Program-made: the position numbers and the translations under genes
The notes under the pieces: generated by a model
The model's database searches: none
Told to the model about the DNA's origin: nothing
The model's input: only the letters and a program-made list of their open reading frames with translations
Shown here: positions 10,431-21,257 of the stretch, in pieces
How the letters are laid out: the number at the start of each line of letters is the position of its first letter
How positions within the stretch are numbered: position 1 is the first letter of the stretch
Assembly (NCBI GenBank): GCA_037043015.1
Contig: CM073321.1
Coordinates: forward strand, 4,980,001 to 5,044,000
Length of the DNA: 64,000 bases
Origin: Bryum argenteum
Taxonomy: Eukaryota; Streptophyta; Bryopsida; Bryales; Bryaceae
Direction: 5' to 3'

Positions 10431-10684
10431 CAACGGCTAGACGGTAAGACCCCGTGCACCTTTACTATAGCTTTGTAGTGACAACCTTGATTGAATGTGT
10501 AGGATACGTGGGAGGTAGTGACGTGCAACGTCACCACCAATCTTGAAATACCACTCTTTGGTCTAAGGATGTCTAACTGCCGAAACAGAGGCGGAACACT
10601 GCATGGTGGTTAGTTTATCTCGAGCGGATGCCTTTAAGTAAGGGGCGCTTGGATGGTAACATCCCAAGCTAATCTGGCTATATG
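10431..10684 (+). pseudogene. Organellar-type large-subunit rRNA fragment (domain V)
   Basis: The stretch contains blocks typical of bacterial-type LSU rRNA in the peptidyl-transferase region, in the correct order: GACGGTAAGACCCCGTGCACC, then CTTTACTATAGCTT, GTGTAGGATA and GTGGGAGG, then TTGAAATACCAC, then GTTAGTTTATCTCGAGCGG. The match is closer to a bacterial/mitochondrial than to the chloroplast sequence, whose version has a different block after the GACCC motif. Only about 250 bp is present, flanked by AT-rich nuclear DNA, so this is read as a nuclear insertion of mitochondrial DNA rather than a working gene. Which organelle it came from is inference. Confidence 0.75.
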
Positions 10685-12260
10685 CTGAAATCTTCATTTC
10701 TTGGACGATCAGCAGGGATCTAATTAAAAATTGACAGAGAAGATACGTAATTTATAATTTGATAGTTACTGAAATTTGCAAAATTGAATTTCAACTTTAA
10801 AGATCAATGAATGTATTGATTGTATTTGATAAATGCATTTTTATAACGAAAGTATGTCCATATTTGCAATTGATTTTGAACATTTCAATACAAATCCAAT
10901 TGTAAGGTCAAACATCTACACATGAAATTAAAATGTTCGAAAGTAATCTTATTTTGGTAAGCTTTATGTTAAAAAAAATTAAATGACATATATACCATTG
11001 AACATCTATACAATGAAATTAAGTTTAAATATAAAATTTTTTATGTATATTAAAACTTCTTTCATTAAATATTCCAAAGTGTTGTTAACAAGATTTACAA
11101 ACTTATTTATGAAATCGTATAAATTTTTCATTGTTGATAACCTTGAAGATTTCATTTAAAATTTAAAGTTAAAATATTTGATTTCATCTGAACAGTTTAT
11201 AGCTGAATCAATTTGATACTCTACATAATATACTAAGATTATATTTGCATTGTATGAATTTGCAATTTTTCATTTAGAGATAAATAGTATATAATATAAT
11301 ATGTAATAAATATCATTTACTATATGAAATTATATATAATTATCAAATATATTACGTATATACGAAGAAGTAAACAAAATTTAATAAAAATTATGTTTAC
11401 TCGTACATTTTTAACGAGATATTGCATATGATAGAATTAATTTGAAGTGTATAATAATAAATATTCAATTAAGAATTGTTAGCAAGTGCATACAGACAAA
11501 AACGTTAGTACTATTAAACTTATAGATAAGATAATAGCTTAACCCCTAAATTTTCTTGTTGCAAAACGGTCTAAGTCACAAAATTTGACCTTCTTTTAGA
11601 TTAAGCTTTATAAATCTTAATCTAAGAATTATTTACAAGATTCAACCGTAAGATCTCAAAGTTCACTTGACATTCCTCTCACATGCCAAATTTGAACCGT
11701 TCATTCTTCTTCATTTGTGAGATTATAATGGTCAAAGTTGACTGAGTTTTTCTCCTGCGGGAACCTCCAAAACCCGTTTTGGGTTTTAAGGAAAGTTAGG
11801 GGTTAATACTTAATAAGACTTATGCATCATTTCATTACAAATGGAGTTTGGGCTTATTATGGACTTTAAAACATGGGGAGATCCCTCCATCCATGACCTT
11901 AAAATCTACATATTTGAAGAGTATCTTCATGGAATCTAGATTATAGAAATCATTTTGCAACTATTGTTCTTAATTGTAGATCGTGGACTGTCCATATTTA
12001 GTTAAATATGTCATACTTCACCTTAAGGTAAATATTGCATCGAATTTATTGTATAGGAACTTTATTAAGAAATAAAGGTTTGAGGTTAAGAATACACGAT
12101 TTACAAAAATATGAAATTGAAAGTTGTATCCATTGTCTTGCTTATAAGTAATTATACTAAAATTTTATTGTGTCATTGAGTGTTTGCTAACATAGTATTC
12201 CTCACAGTAGGTGTATAAAAATTAACATTTTTTTGACCAATTACAATTATCACACACCTA
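10685..12260. other. AT-rich DNA, no gene seen
   Basis: Long AT-rich segment without open frames of interest. No other rRNA or organellar block was recognised next to the rRNA fragment. Confidence 0.55.
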
Positions 12261-12266
12261 TAATAG

Positions 12267-12390
12267 AAACCCTAAACCCTACACCCTAAACCCTATAACC
12301 CCAATTCCGCCAATTTCCAAATGGCGGCCCGTTTCTTCCCGCTCATTATTAACTGTTGACACTTCATGTGTTGAGACTTTAGTTCCCGCT
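12267..12390 (+). promoter_or_regulatory. Telo-box cluster with E2F-like sites
   Basis: Three AAACCCTAA-like telo-box units in tandem (12267-12300) are followed by GCGG and TTCCCGC motifs (around 12307-12342 and 12383-12389). In plants, telo boxes together with E2F-like TTCCCGC sites mark promoters of growth and S-phase genes. The block lies about 1.2 kb upstream of the DUF7869-type gene exon and could be its promoter. This is inference from motifs; degenerate interstitial telomere repeats are the alternative. Confidence 0.4.
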
Positions 12391-12934
12391 AATTTTCAAT
12401 TTTCTAAAAGTCAATTCCCTCCCATTTCCTATTTCTGGGTTAACGCGAAAACGGCATTGCGCTACGCAATGACCTTCAAAATCCAGGACGGAATGATTCT
12501 TTTTTCAATCTCTGAGTTTGCTGAACTCCCTCGACGTATTTGAGTTCTCCGCGCTTCCTTCAACTCGCCCTCTACCTTCGCATACGTGTTTCTCGATTGC
12601 ATTTATGCATGATTGTTTGTCGTTCAATTTGCTTTGCACAACTCCTCGCATTGTTAGATTCATTATTCTTCATAGTTTCCTCCTTATCTTCACTAGTAGT
12701 ACTTGACAATTCAATGGTTGTATTCTAATGACTTGTACTTCAGCATGGTGCATTCGGAGTCGTTGTTGTTGACATATTATTTTGATTAAACGATCACGTT
12801 GGTATAGGAGTATATTTTGATTCCTGCGTGTGACGATAGAATGGGAGAGCGCTGGTTGTAACGGAATTTTGAATTCTATTCAGATTCCGTGAAATCTGCC
12901 GGAATTTTCGGGACTAGTATGGTACTTTGCCATG

Positions 12935-13419
12935 CAGTTTAGCTCGACTCGAGCTAAACTGTATGCGTGCATGTTCCTGCATTTCAGCTCGACTTGAGCT
13001 AAACTGCAGATACAAATGAGTATTGCAGTTTAGCCCGACTCGAGCTAAACTGCAATGTTCATTCGTATCTCCAGTTTAGCTCGAGTCGAGCTAAACTGCT
13101 GTATGCATCTTGTCGGACAGTTTAGCTCGAGTCGAGCTAAACTGCTGTATGCATCTTATCGGACAGTTTAGCTCGAGTCGAGCTAAACTTTAGCAAATAT
13201 CTCGTGAAATTGTTTAGCTGGTGTTGAGCTAATCTGTAGCGCAGGACAGTATTTTCACTTCTGCTCGAGTCAGGCTTTACTGCTAGGGGTTTAGGTTAGA
13301 CAGTTTAACTCGCGTGGAGCTAAACTGATTGATCGAATACATAATGCAGTTTAGCTCGACTCGAGCTAATCTGTAGAATCTATTCTCTTAGTAAGTTTAG
13401 CTCGAGTCGAGCTAAACTG
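12935..13419. repeat. Regularly interspaced palindromic array (family A), 11 copies, 46-bp period
   Basis: Eleven 27-bp palindromes (arms TTTAGCTCGA and TCGAGCTAAA, single central C or G) start at 12935, 12980, 13026, 13072, 13118, 13164, 13210, 13256, 13301, 13347 and 13393. Steps are 45 or 46 bp. Spacers are 18-19 bp and mostly unrelated. The exceptions are spacers 4 and 5, which are near identical, and spacer 3, which is close to the reverse complement of spacer 2. Copies 7 and 8 are degenerate but keep phase. The array ends 84 bp before the splice acceptor of the downstream exon, so it probably lies in an intron. There are no cas genes, so it is not called CRISPR. Confidence 0.95.
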
Positions 13420-13503
13420 CACTTGTTCATTTCTCATACAGTCTTGGAGTTGTGACCATGTTTTTCTCTAATTAATTTAAAACCTTGTGAAGACATATTT
13501 CAG

Positions 13504-16402
13504 GATAGATTTCTCTTCAGACGATGACACTTTTGGCGATGCATTCATGAATCGCGGTTTACTTGCTGCTCAAGTTGTTCCTCCACGGCTCAGAACATGA
13601 AGGACTGTTGCAATGCTTGATTCCGATGGACTCAGAATCGCTGAGGGTTTACTATGAAACCTACGATCTCGCGCTGTACCGGATTGTAATGGCCTACTTG
13701 GTGATTCCCGAGTTGTGGTGCAAGTTTCAACTTTGTTTGTTGAGGTCGAGGATCCAGACGACTGGATATACTCCTTCAAGTTGTGGCCCATCCAACAAGC
13801 CCTCCTAGACGGTGTTACTCTTTTTGACCATAGTCAGCAAGATGTTTACAACAGATGGGTCCGGGAACGTAGTCGGCGGCAGGGGTCATCTCGAACTCGA
13901 TCATATGATAATTCTTCAAGTAATGAGTCTACCCCAGTTTCGCGCAAAGCACAGTTTCTGATGACAACGGAGTCAATCAATGCGGTCGCATGTAATACCT
14001 GCTGTAGGCACAACTGTGTTCAACTATACCCAAGGGAGAAGATTAAGGTTCTCAGGTGTAGCACAAACGACAAGACAACTGTGTAGTTCAAGAATCACGT
14101 CAAACTCGATGTTCATAGGCAGTTTCAGAGAAATGCTGAAAGCCGAAATGTAGTCACTCTAGAGGGTATTGATGTTTGTCCAATTGCGTGGATAAAAATC
14201 ATGGGCGTGAGCAACGGTACGTTTTATCGCAACGCCAAGAGTACAGCTGATGGGCATGGGGCCCAGTTATACGGGAACACGGGCTTGCGAAAGCCTAGGA
14301 GGCATACGATTGTTGCTTCTGCCGTCTTAGGGGCAATACTTGATAGGCATGCCGATCACATGCCTCACAAGTCCCGGAGCCTTCCATCAGGGGAGAAGGT
14401 CGTTGCCAAGGTACTTCCATCAAGATTTAAGTGGAAGGACCAAATTCCTCTTCTTGATCATCACCTTGAAGAGTGTGGGCTCCCGCCGGTGTCATCTTCA
14501 AACCTTAGTAAGATTCGCCGCCTCAGCTATCCAGAATACTATGCCAAAAGATTGGGGGACAATTTCGCGCGTTGTTCCAAGTGTGATGAGTTTCAATCAC
14601 TGATGAAGCTCACTCTTCCCGGGACACAATCATCGCTTATATGGTCGAGGAAGTTGAATGTGCACTTAGATTCCGCAAATGCGCACAGTGACTTGTACTA
14701 CCTCAACCGCTTTAGGTCTAAGGAGTCGCCTCAAGATGTTTTGACCATTATGCATGACAAGATGGACCACTCAAAAACAACATCACCTGCCTTGTCTCAT
14801 AAGGTGAAGAACTTAGACGGACTCATGAAGTTACCTCTTGCAGTTACGGGAATTTTTGCTCATGGTCATGTAGACCAGCGATACGCTCATTACGGACTAG
14901 ATGTTTACTCACATGATGCCAATTATACGGTTGGCTCATTTGCAAAACTTCTGCGGGATCTGGAAGCTGCACCTAAATCCTCATCTAGACAGCTCTTTAC
15001 AGAGCCCCCATCGCATCCACTGTATACTGCTCTTTTACGAGGTTCAGAGGTGTGTATGGATCCATTAGGCCTGATTCCAGACATTCTAGTTCCAGGAAAG
15101 TCTTTGCCTCCACTTTTGAATGTCCAAATGGACAATGCTCTGAGTGATAACAAGAATAGATTTATCTTCAGTTTCTGGTCTCTTTTGGTAGCGAAGCGAG
15201 TATTCTGAGAGATATATGTAAATTTTATGCTCGTTGGTCACACTCATGATGACATACATGCGTTATTTGGGCGTTGGAGCATGGCGTTGCGAAAGGAGGA
15301 TTATCCTACCATCCCTCTTCTCATGAAATCTTTTATGAGGATAGAGAAACTTCCTGTTATTCCACACCTCGTTCAAGAGGTTCCGGACTTCAAGAAATTC
15401 AATAAAGAGTGGATGTTAGACGGCGATGAAGCATTGGTGGGGCATACAAAGGTGCATCAATTCAAGTTTTACATGGATCCAAGTGGATGCCCTGTAATGA
15501 AGTACAAGATTTTTTGTCACTATGAGGAATGGCTTCCTAGAGGTGATAATGCTGGTATTAAATTGTGGAAGGAGGATTCTCAAGGCACATCATTATGGCC
15601 ACGTGGTGAACGGGATGCAATGCGTCCAAACGAGATGCGCCATTTGCCTGAGGTGGTGAAAGGGATTTCTGGCTTTGTTGATCATTGGGAACAATTGTCA
15701 CATGAGTCAATTGAATCGCGGAGATTGTACGAGCCACTCTCATATTACTGGAGCGGCGTTAAAGATGCTCTTTGTATACCCATGGATGTACTTGCATCGT
15801 TGCAAAATGGGATTCCGTCAAGTTTGGAGGAACCATTACCGTTACAACATGGATTTTGGCCATCAACTCGACTTGTACATGCTATGGAAGATGAGTTTAC
15901 TTTAGAAGGGAATGTACGCGAAGAGTACGACGACGATGATCATTTTGTTGGCCACAGATGTGATCGTCCTGCTCCCTTATTTCAAGTTGGGCGTGACCTT
16001 TATAAGGGTTATTTTGTTGCACTACGTCCATGCGGCACCGATGGCCGACCTTTCTGGCTCGGGCGAGCAATGTCTAATCCAAATTCAAACCCAGAGCTAC
16101 CCAATACGGTCGACATCCAGTTCTTCCGTCCAATGTCACGCTCCAAAGAAATTCTGAAGTATTACACAGATTGGGATACAAATAGAAAGCTTCGATGGAC
16201 TGTTGAGAAAGGTGTAGATGTATGTTCGCAACCTACAAATGCTATTTTCACTGCTTGGAAATCAAGAATTACGCATTTTGACGAGGAAAGCAGTGAAGGT
16301 GTAGACACAATTATTACACTACCGAAGAAGCACGTCGAAATCATCAAGGCTTCTTTACGGGAGCTTGCTTCATCTTCTCAAGAGTTGTCTTCTAGTATAT
16401 AG
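13504..16402 (+). pseudogene. DUF7869-type transposase-like gene with four in-frame stops
   Basis: An ATATTTCAG acceptor opens one continuous frame of about 965 codons to a TAG at 16400. Four stops interrupt it: TGA 13598, TGA 13655, TAG 14084 and TGA 15206. Each could arise from CGA or CAG by one C-to-T change, and the protein reads through sensibly. Residue blocks HDKMDHSKT, VTGIFAHGH, NVQMDNALSDNKNRF and VGHTHDDIHALFGRWS match, in order, the conserved positions of DUF7869-like RNase H-fold proteins found in eukaryotic mobile elements. The Asp in DKMDH, the Asp in QMDN and the HTHDD block are the likely catalytic residues. A CxxC pair sits near 14004-14016 and a CSKC pair near 14575-14590. 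The C-terminal third is unassigned. Family assignment is from memory of motifs. Confidence 0.6.
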
Positions 16403-17262
16403 TATTTATTATGGAAGTTGGTGTGATAGTACTTAAACTTGGTATTGGCATATATATTACTTTGATATTTAGTATATAGAGTATTATATATTTGTACTAT
16501 TTACTATCCACATTCAATATAGTTATTTTGTATAAGAAGATTGTTTAAGTTGACTCTATCATTATTATCAATTGAAAGAAAATTATTTTTTGTTGGTATG
16601 TTAATCTTGACATGTATAGTATCAAATATATGTATGGTTGGAAACGTTTTTTAAGGTAAACATATTTTCTAAGATTCAAGAGGTCTCATATCATCTCCAA
16701 ATATAATGAAAATTAGTAAATTCCAAATACATATGCCTACGGTGAAACCCCTCTAAATGTTGATTTTTGCTTCATCCGTTGTCTTGTTTTAATTTGGGAG
16801 ATAAAAATGTTCCAAATATAACGAATATGGGGTTAGCTCTACAAATTACAGCAATTGAAGAAGGGAGAATAGAAAACTGATTGGAGGCCATTTTGTCAAC
16901 TTCGGGTTCTTCAAGGTATGTAGGTGGAGAGCAATCATGAATTTCCAACTTGATTGAGAGAGAGTGGCCTCGGTGATGCACAAGAGTGGAGAGGTTGTGC
17001 AATTGAGTGAGATATCATTTCGGACATGAAATTCAAAATTTGGCGGCTAGGTGCAATAAATGATCACCGCCGCCGTTTACTAGTCAGTGAATTTCTACTC
17101 ATGACTAGTCCCAGTCATATCTTTGTCGAGATTTTTTCAATTGTTTTTTTTATTACTAAATATTTTATTTCATCATCTCCTGGACAGCCATGTGACCGCT
17201 TATTTGCATCAAATCGATTACAGGTATAGCTAGAGTCCTTCACCTACGAGCTAAAGACATTC
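16403..17262. other. AT-rich DNA, no gene seen
   Basis: AT-rich, with scattered ACTAGTC words near 17080-17120 that resemble the repeats of the CACTA element that follows. Confidence 0.5.
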
Positions 17263-17689
17263 TTCACTACTAGATTGAATCTTCAAGGGTCCGTGCTTTC
17301 TTAGGTAAATGCATAATTTTCTTTCACTACGTAAACGGACTATTTAGAAAATGGATAATTTTGTTTTCTAAAAAGAAAGACAATGAACTTTGATATGTTT
17401 GCAGCCCTTTCATTATAAAGATGAAGTTTGGTCACGTTAGAATTTTGTCCGACCATTCATACCCATCTGCGTTTTGTTGTGTTTGTTAACGGCACTTCTT
17501 GTCGTACAATATGCTCATTGCAAAACACAAGTGACCATTTTTCAATTGAACAATTTGTAGCATTGCTTTCAGACTGAATTGCATCAGATATGAATTTTCT
17601 TTCTCATTCGTGATAGAGGTCATAAGCAAAACTGAACACATGGTTGGTTTTTTTAGTCATGCTCTTTCAGGGCAAGACTACTATTTTTA

Positions 17690-17890
17690 TAGAGTATACG
17701 TATAGCTTTCACCCATATGAATATCACGCATTAACCTCCTCTAACGCACCGGATCTATGACTTACTATAGTCGTCACGTTTCGATGCAAGAATATGGGTA
17801 GTCATATAATGACTACGAATAGTCCTATGCTACACGGATACGTCTGACTATAGTCAGAAGGATGCAGGACATTACTAAGTATAGTCACAT
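17690..17890. repeat. Family-B GACTA/TAGTC palindromes, left subterminal region
   Basis: Several palindromes of type GACTA..TAGTC occur in about 200 bp, including GTAGTCATATAATGACTAC at 17801-17819 and CTGACTATAGTCAG near 17848. They are candidate transposase-binding repeats of the CACTA element. Confidence 0.7.
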
Positions 17891-17953
17891 GTTACGTGCA
17901 GATGACAGCCGCGGACTTAGATGCTTCGATGACATTCTTCCACTTCTTATGTT

Positions 17954-18196
17954 TTGTGTTCAAATTCTTTCACTACAATTACTGAGGTACGAAAAATATG
18001 TATGATGCAGTATAGGTGGAGATCGCAAGTTAATATGGATCCAACATCGCGCGAAGATCACTTGCACTTGCAATTGTGGGACATCGAAGAGAGAGAAGTG
18101 GACCTACGCGGTCTAGAAAGTTACCGTTGCCCATGTAAGAAATGCATGGGTAGAAGAGTGGTTTTTAGAAAAACCATCCGAAGACACCTACGGTAG
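17954..18196 (+). CDS. Transposase-associated zinc-binding exon of the CACTA element
   Basis: Encodes a short domain with YRCPCKKCMGRR followed by TIRRHLR. This resembles the CPCxxC...HL pattern of the plant transposase-associated domain (Transpos_assoc) found at the N-terminus of TNP2-type proteins. The frame ends at a TAG after HLR, reachable from CAG. Where it splices is not clear; it may join the SET frame at 18346 or the TNP2 exon at 19404. Assignment rests on one cysteine/histidine signature. Confidence 0.45.
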   Translation: MCSNSFTTITEVRKICMMQYRWRSQVNMDPTSREDHLHLQLWDIEEREVDLRGLESYRCPCKKCMGRRVVFRKTIRRHLR

Positions 18197-18345
18197 TACA
18201 AGCGCGATCCAATTTTCAAGACATCCATTATGGTACGGTACTCATGACTGTTCTTAATCGATGTTGGTGTCAAATGTGTGGAGATCCATAATGATTGCAT
18301 TACTCTTTTGATACGTTCGTGTAGGAAATACAAAGACCTGTTGTA

Positions 18346-18921
18346 TTGGCCGCAACAATTGCTGCATTAAAGTTCATAATTTCGGATCCTCTCCTGCTTG
18401 GAACAAGCGGACAAGGTACTTTGTCTCCCAAGAACAAAGAGACTCGTCATATTGGTGGCACAGATGGAGCCACTGTGCAATTGAGCATAGGCCCCATCCC
18501 AAACCTCCACGTCTTCACATTCTGGAAGAGGAAGTGGCAGGTGAGAGTGTCAACACATCCGCACATGGGATGGGGCCTGTATGCTATGGCGTCAGCAAAA
18601 TTAGGTGAAGAGTTGTTGCCCTTTGTTGGGAATGTTTTCTCAGAGGCCAAGGTCCTTCAAAAGTGTGAGCAGGACCCCCGATTTCTGAAATACGTAATAC
18701 GCATGAAGAAAAACACGTACCTCGATGGAGATGTGTTGAAAGGAAATGTAGGAGGATTTATAAACAGTTCAATTGGACGAGAGCACATACAGAATGTGAT
18801 TTGGGAATATGTGTCCTTGCCTACCCCATGGAATCCGTATACTTGGGGGTATATCATGACTGTAGCAGCGCGTGACATTGAAGTGGGGGAGGAACTTTTC
18901 ACATCTTACCCTGTAAACTGA
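18346..18921 (+). CDS. SET-domain protein carried inside the CACTA element
   Basis: An uninterrupted 191-codon frame. From about residue 65 it follows the SET fold: VRVSTHPHMGWGLYAM (first Gly-x-Gly strand), KLGEELLPFVGNV, YLDG, GNVGGFINSS (in place of RFINHSC) and AARDIEVGEELFTSY (in place of ELxxDY). SET domains transfer methyl groups to lysine, usually of histones. The NHS-to-NSS change and the lack of pre- and post-SET cysteines leave activity open. The first ~60 residues are not recognised and may include non-coding sequence. It lies on the same strand as TNP2, between the transposase-associated exon and the TNP2 N-terminus, and, unlike the transposase, has no stops. Capture by the element is inference; SETMAR in primates is a known SET-transposase partnership. 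Confidence 0.7.
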   Translation: MAATIAALKFIISDPLLLGTSGQGTLSPKNKETRHIGGTDGATVQLSIGPIPNLHVFTFWKRKWQVRVSTHPHMGWGLYAMASAKLGEELLPFVGNVFSEAKVLQKCEQDPRFLKYVIRMKKNTYLDGDVLKGNVGGFINSSIGREHIQNVIWEYVSLPTPWNPYTWGYIMTVAARDIEVGEELFTSYPVN

Positions 18922-18959
18922 TATGTCTTTCAGAGGTTGTTAATGAATGGGGTATCAGC

Positions 18960-19260
18960 ACAGGAATTTGTACTCTTATACATCGTTTGATGACTCGTGA
19001 TATTGATCACACCTGAGTGACTGAATGCACTCATATGTTTTGTACATCTGACCAGTCTCACAGTGGTCATGTTCGTGATCTAAGTGTGCAACCACCACTT
19101 TTCTCGTCGATGACTACTTGTAGTCCTCTTTTTCATACATATGACTAAATTTGGTCATATTGCCTTAGACATGTCCACCGTTTGCCGACTAGGAATAGTC
19201 AGTTGTTTATCATGTATGGCGCGGTTATGTTCGGCCCAAACCGATAAAATATAAGTCACG
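18960..19260. repeat. Family-B palindromes between the SET and TNP2 exons
   Basis: Non-coding stretch with GATGACTACTTGTAGTCCTC, ATGACTAAATTTGGTCATAT and GACTAGGAATAGTCAG. The repeats avoid both neighbouring frames, consistent with intron or spacer DNA. Confidence 0.65.
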
Positions 19261-19403
19261 TTCGTAAGTGATGGGGAACAATTCCTCTACTCAAATCCAT
19301 GGCTCTGACCATTACATCTGTTCCGAACAACAGTAGATCTTGTTTACATCGATATATGTATGCCTTACAAACTCATTCGAGTGTCTAAATTTTTATTGTG
19401 CAG

Positions 19404-20338
19404 TCTAGTGCTACAGGCGAGAGTGACAATGATCGTGAAGACCTTCACGAACCAAACAAAACTCACGAGGGCAACACAACAATGCCAACTGCTTCAGAAC
19501 ATTTTGACGTTGCCAGGATGATTACGGAGTGCCTCGGCAGATACAATTGTGTCCCTCCACCTGATGACGACTCTGCGGATGAGGACGAAGTTGATGTTGC
19601 TATTGATGACGACAACCTCCCTGACATATACCCAGACGACTTCATTCACATATCAAGTGTTCACTTTACGAAGGATGTGAGACGAGGCTATTGGTGGCGC
19701 TGCTCCTAATTTTCAATTGTTTCACAGTACACGGTGTATCAAACACGTGTGCAGATGAACTATTGAACATTATCAGCAAACTTCTCCCAAAGGGCAACAA
19801 ACTTCCCAAATCGCACTTGAAAGGGAATAATTTCGGCCAAGTCTCCTCGGAACAAACAACACTAGGATTGAATTACAAGCTAATCCATGCTTGCCGAAAC
19901 GGTTGTTGTTTGTTCCGAGGGGACTTGGCCGAGGCGTTGACGTGCTCACAATGTAGACAACAGCGATACGCATCGGAGAATAGTGGGCGGCCGGTGAAGA
20001 TTTTGAGGCACTTCCCACTTATACCCTGACTACTGCAAATGTATCGATGTAAAGAGATAGCAGAGTTGAACAAGTAGCAGACAACACGGAAAGACATACA
20101 TGGCAATATGGAGTGTGTACCGGACTCAAAAGCTTGGAAACACATCAACGCTTTGTATCCGGAATTCGCAGCTGACGAGAGGAATGTACGATTAGCTCTG
20201 GCCACAGATGGAGTGAATCCTTTTTCAAACCAGTCACTCAGCCACTCAACGTGGCCAGTGATACTATTAAATTACAACCTACCTCCTTGGCTAGTAACGA
20301 AACGGTTCTTTCTAATGCTAGCTCTCCTCATCCCAGGT
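19404..20338 (+). pseudogene. TNP2 transposase, N-terminal exon
   Basis: Starts after a TTGTGCAG acceptor with an acidic leader. A frameshift near 19690 is followed by typical TNP2 blocks: LLPKGNKLPKS, LNYKLIHACRNGCCLFRGD, CSQCRQQRY, FPLIP, RNVRLALATDGVNPFSNQS, WPVILLNYNLPPW and LMLALLIPG. In-frame TGA (20027) falls where the family has Arg in FPLIPRL, and TAG (20075) where it has Trp. Both are single transitions. The exon ends at CCAG before GTAAAT. TNP2 is the DDE-type transposase of CACTA elements; this copy is broken. Confidence 0.85.
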
Positions 20339-20742
20339 AAATAGTTGTCATGTGACTCCGACCATGCTGTTATTCACATTTCTGCAGTTAGACGTATGGT
20401 GAAGTCAATTGATTTACATTAGTCGTACTCTTGAAACATTTGCCTACGATTAGTCATATCTAGAATGACAGTGACTAATACTGATCATACACTGAAACTA
20501 GAGTGACGACAAAATGTCATTTCCTGAAAGACCATGACTGAAAGTAGTTATACTCTAACTTAAGTACTCCAACATTAGTTATATCTAGAAATAACAAGAC
20601 CAACCGCAGTAGGATTCTAACACAGCCGGACGAACGGTACACTTGTTCTTAAAGCAGTGGACAAACATTAGCAATTTTCTTAAAGCCGCAGGTTTTCTCT
20701 TTCACTAAAGTTTATGATGCTTGCTTTCTACATTCCAGGGAA
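20339..20742. other. TNP2 intron with family-B repeats and direct repeats at both splice sites
   Basis: GTAAAT...TTCCAG intron of about 400 bp with several GACTA/TAGTC-like words. The 23 bp ending at the donor AGG and the 23 bp ending at the acceptor AGG agree at 18 positions, both coding MLA..IPG-like peptides. Confidence 0.7.
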
Positions 20743-21257
20743 GGAGAGTGTGACGTCATCGAATAAAGATGTGTATCTGGCCCCTCTTATCGAAGAGCTG
20801 CAGCAACTTTGGGAGGGTGTAAATGCTGTGGATGTCCCCGCCGACAGTCACAACACCAATTTCAGACTCAAAGCAATGTTGATGTGGTGCATCCACGATT
20901 ACCCAGCATACAGTCTTGTTTTCGGGCAAGTGACAAAGGGGTACAAAGGCTGTCTTGAATGCGGCCCTAACGTTAGTACTCGTCGATCAGCTTCACTGGG
21001 AAAGAATGTTTACCTCGGACATCGGAGGTACTTGCAGAGGAATCATCCGTATCGACGACTGAGAAGAGCATTTGATGGCACGGAGGAAATAAGAGCACCT
21101 CCAAGGTCTCTGAATGGACGAGATATTGTGCGCCATGCTAAAGCTAGGGAGAGGTGGCTAGCAGCCAGTGATGAAAATAGAGAAGGAGGCAAGAGTGATC
21201 CAGTGCACCAGAGCGGAGTGAAGAGGCTATCAATTCTTTACAATCTTCCATATTGGC
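20743..21257 (+). pseudogene. TNP2 transposase, central exon
   Basis: Continues the LLIPG junction with KDVYLAPLIEELQQLWEGV, DSHNTNFRLKAMLMWCIHDY, PAYSLVFGQVTKGYKGCLEC, YLGHRRYL and ILYNLPYWQ. These are hallmark blocks of the Transposase_21/TNP2 family in the right order, including the CxxC-type residue after TKGYKGC. There is no stop in this exon. It ends at GGCAG before GTAAGC. It is the best-preserved part of the transposase. Confidence 0.88.

Noticed and set aside
10431-10684. Chloroplast 23S rRNA
   Set aside because: The GACCCCGTGCACC and GAAATACCAC contexts match the bacterial/mitochondrial pattern better than the chloroplast one.
12935-13419. A true CRISPR array
   Set aside because: Layout is CRISPR-like, but the window is eukaryotic, has introns, holds no cas-like gene, and the repeats also occur singly and at 33-bp spacing.
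17263-17273. A certain left terminus of the CACTA element
   Set aside because: The match to the right end is short and the 3-bp flanks differ, so it is kept only as provisional.
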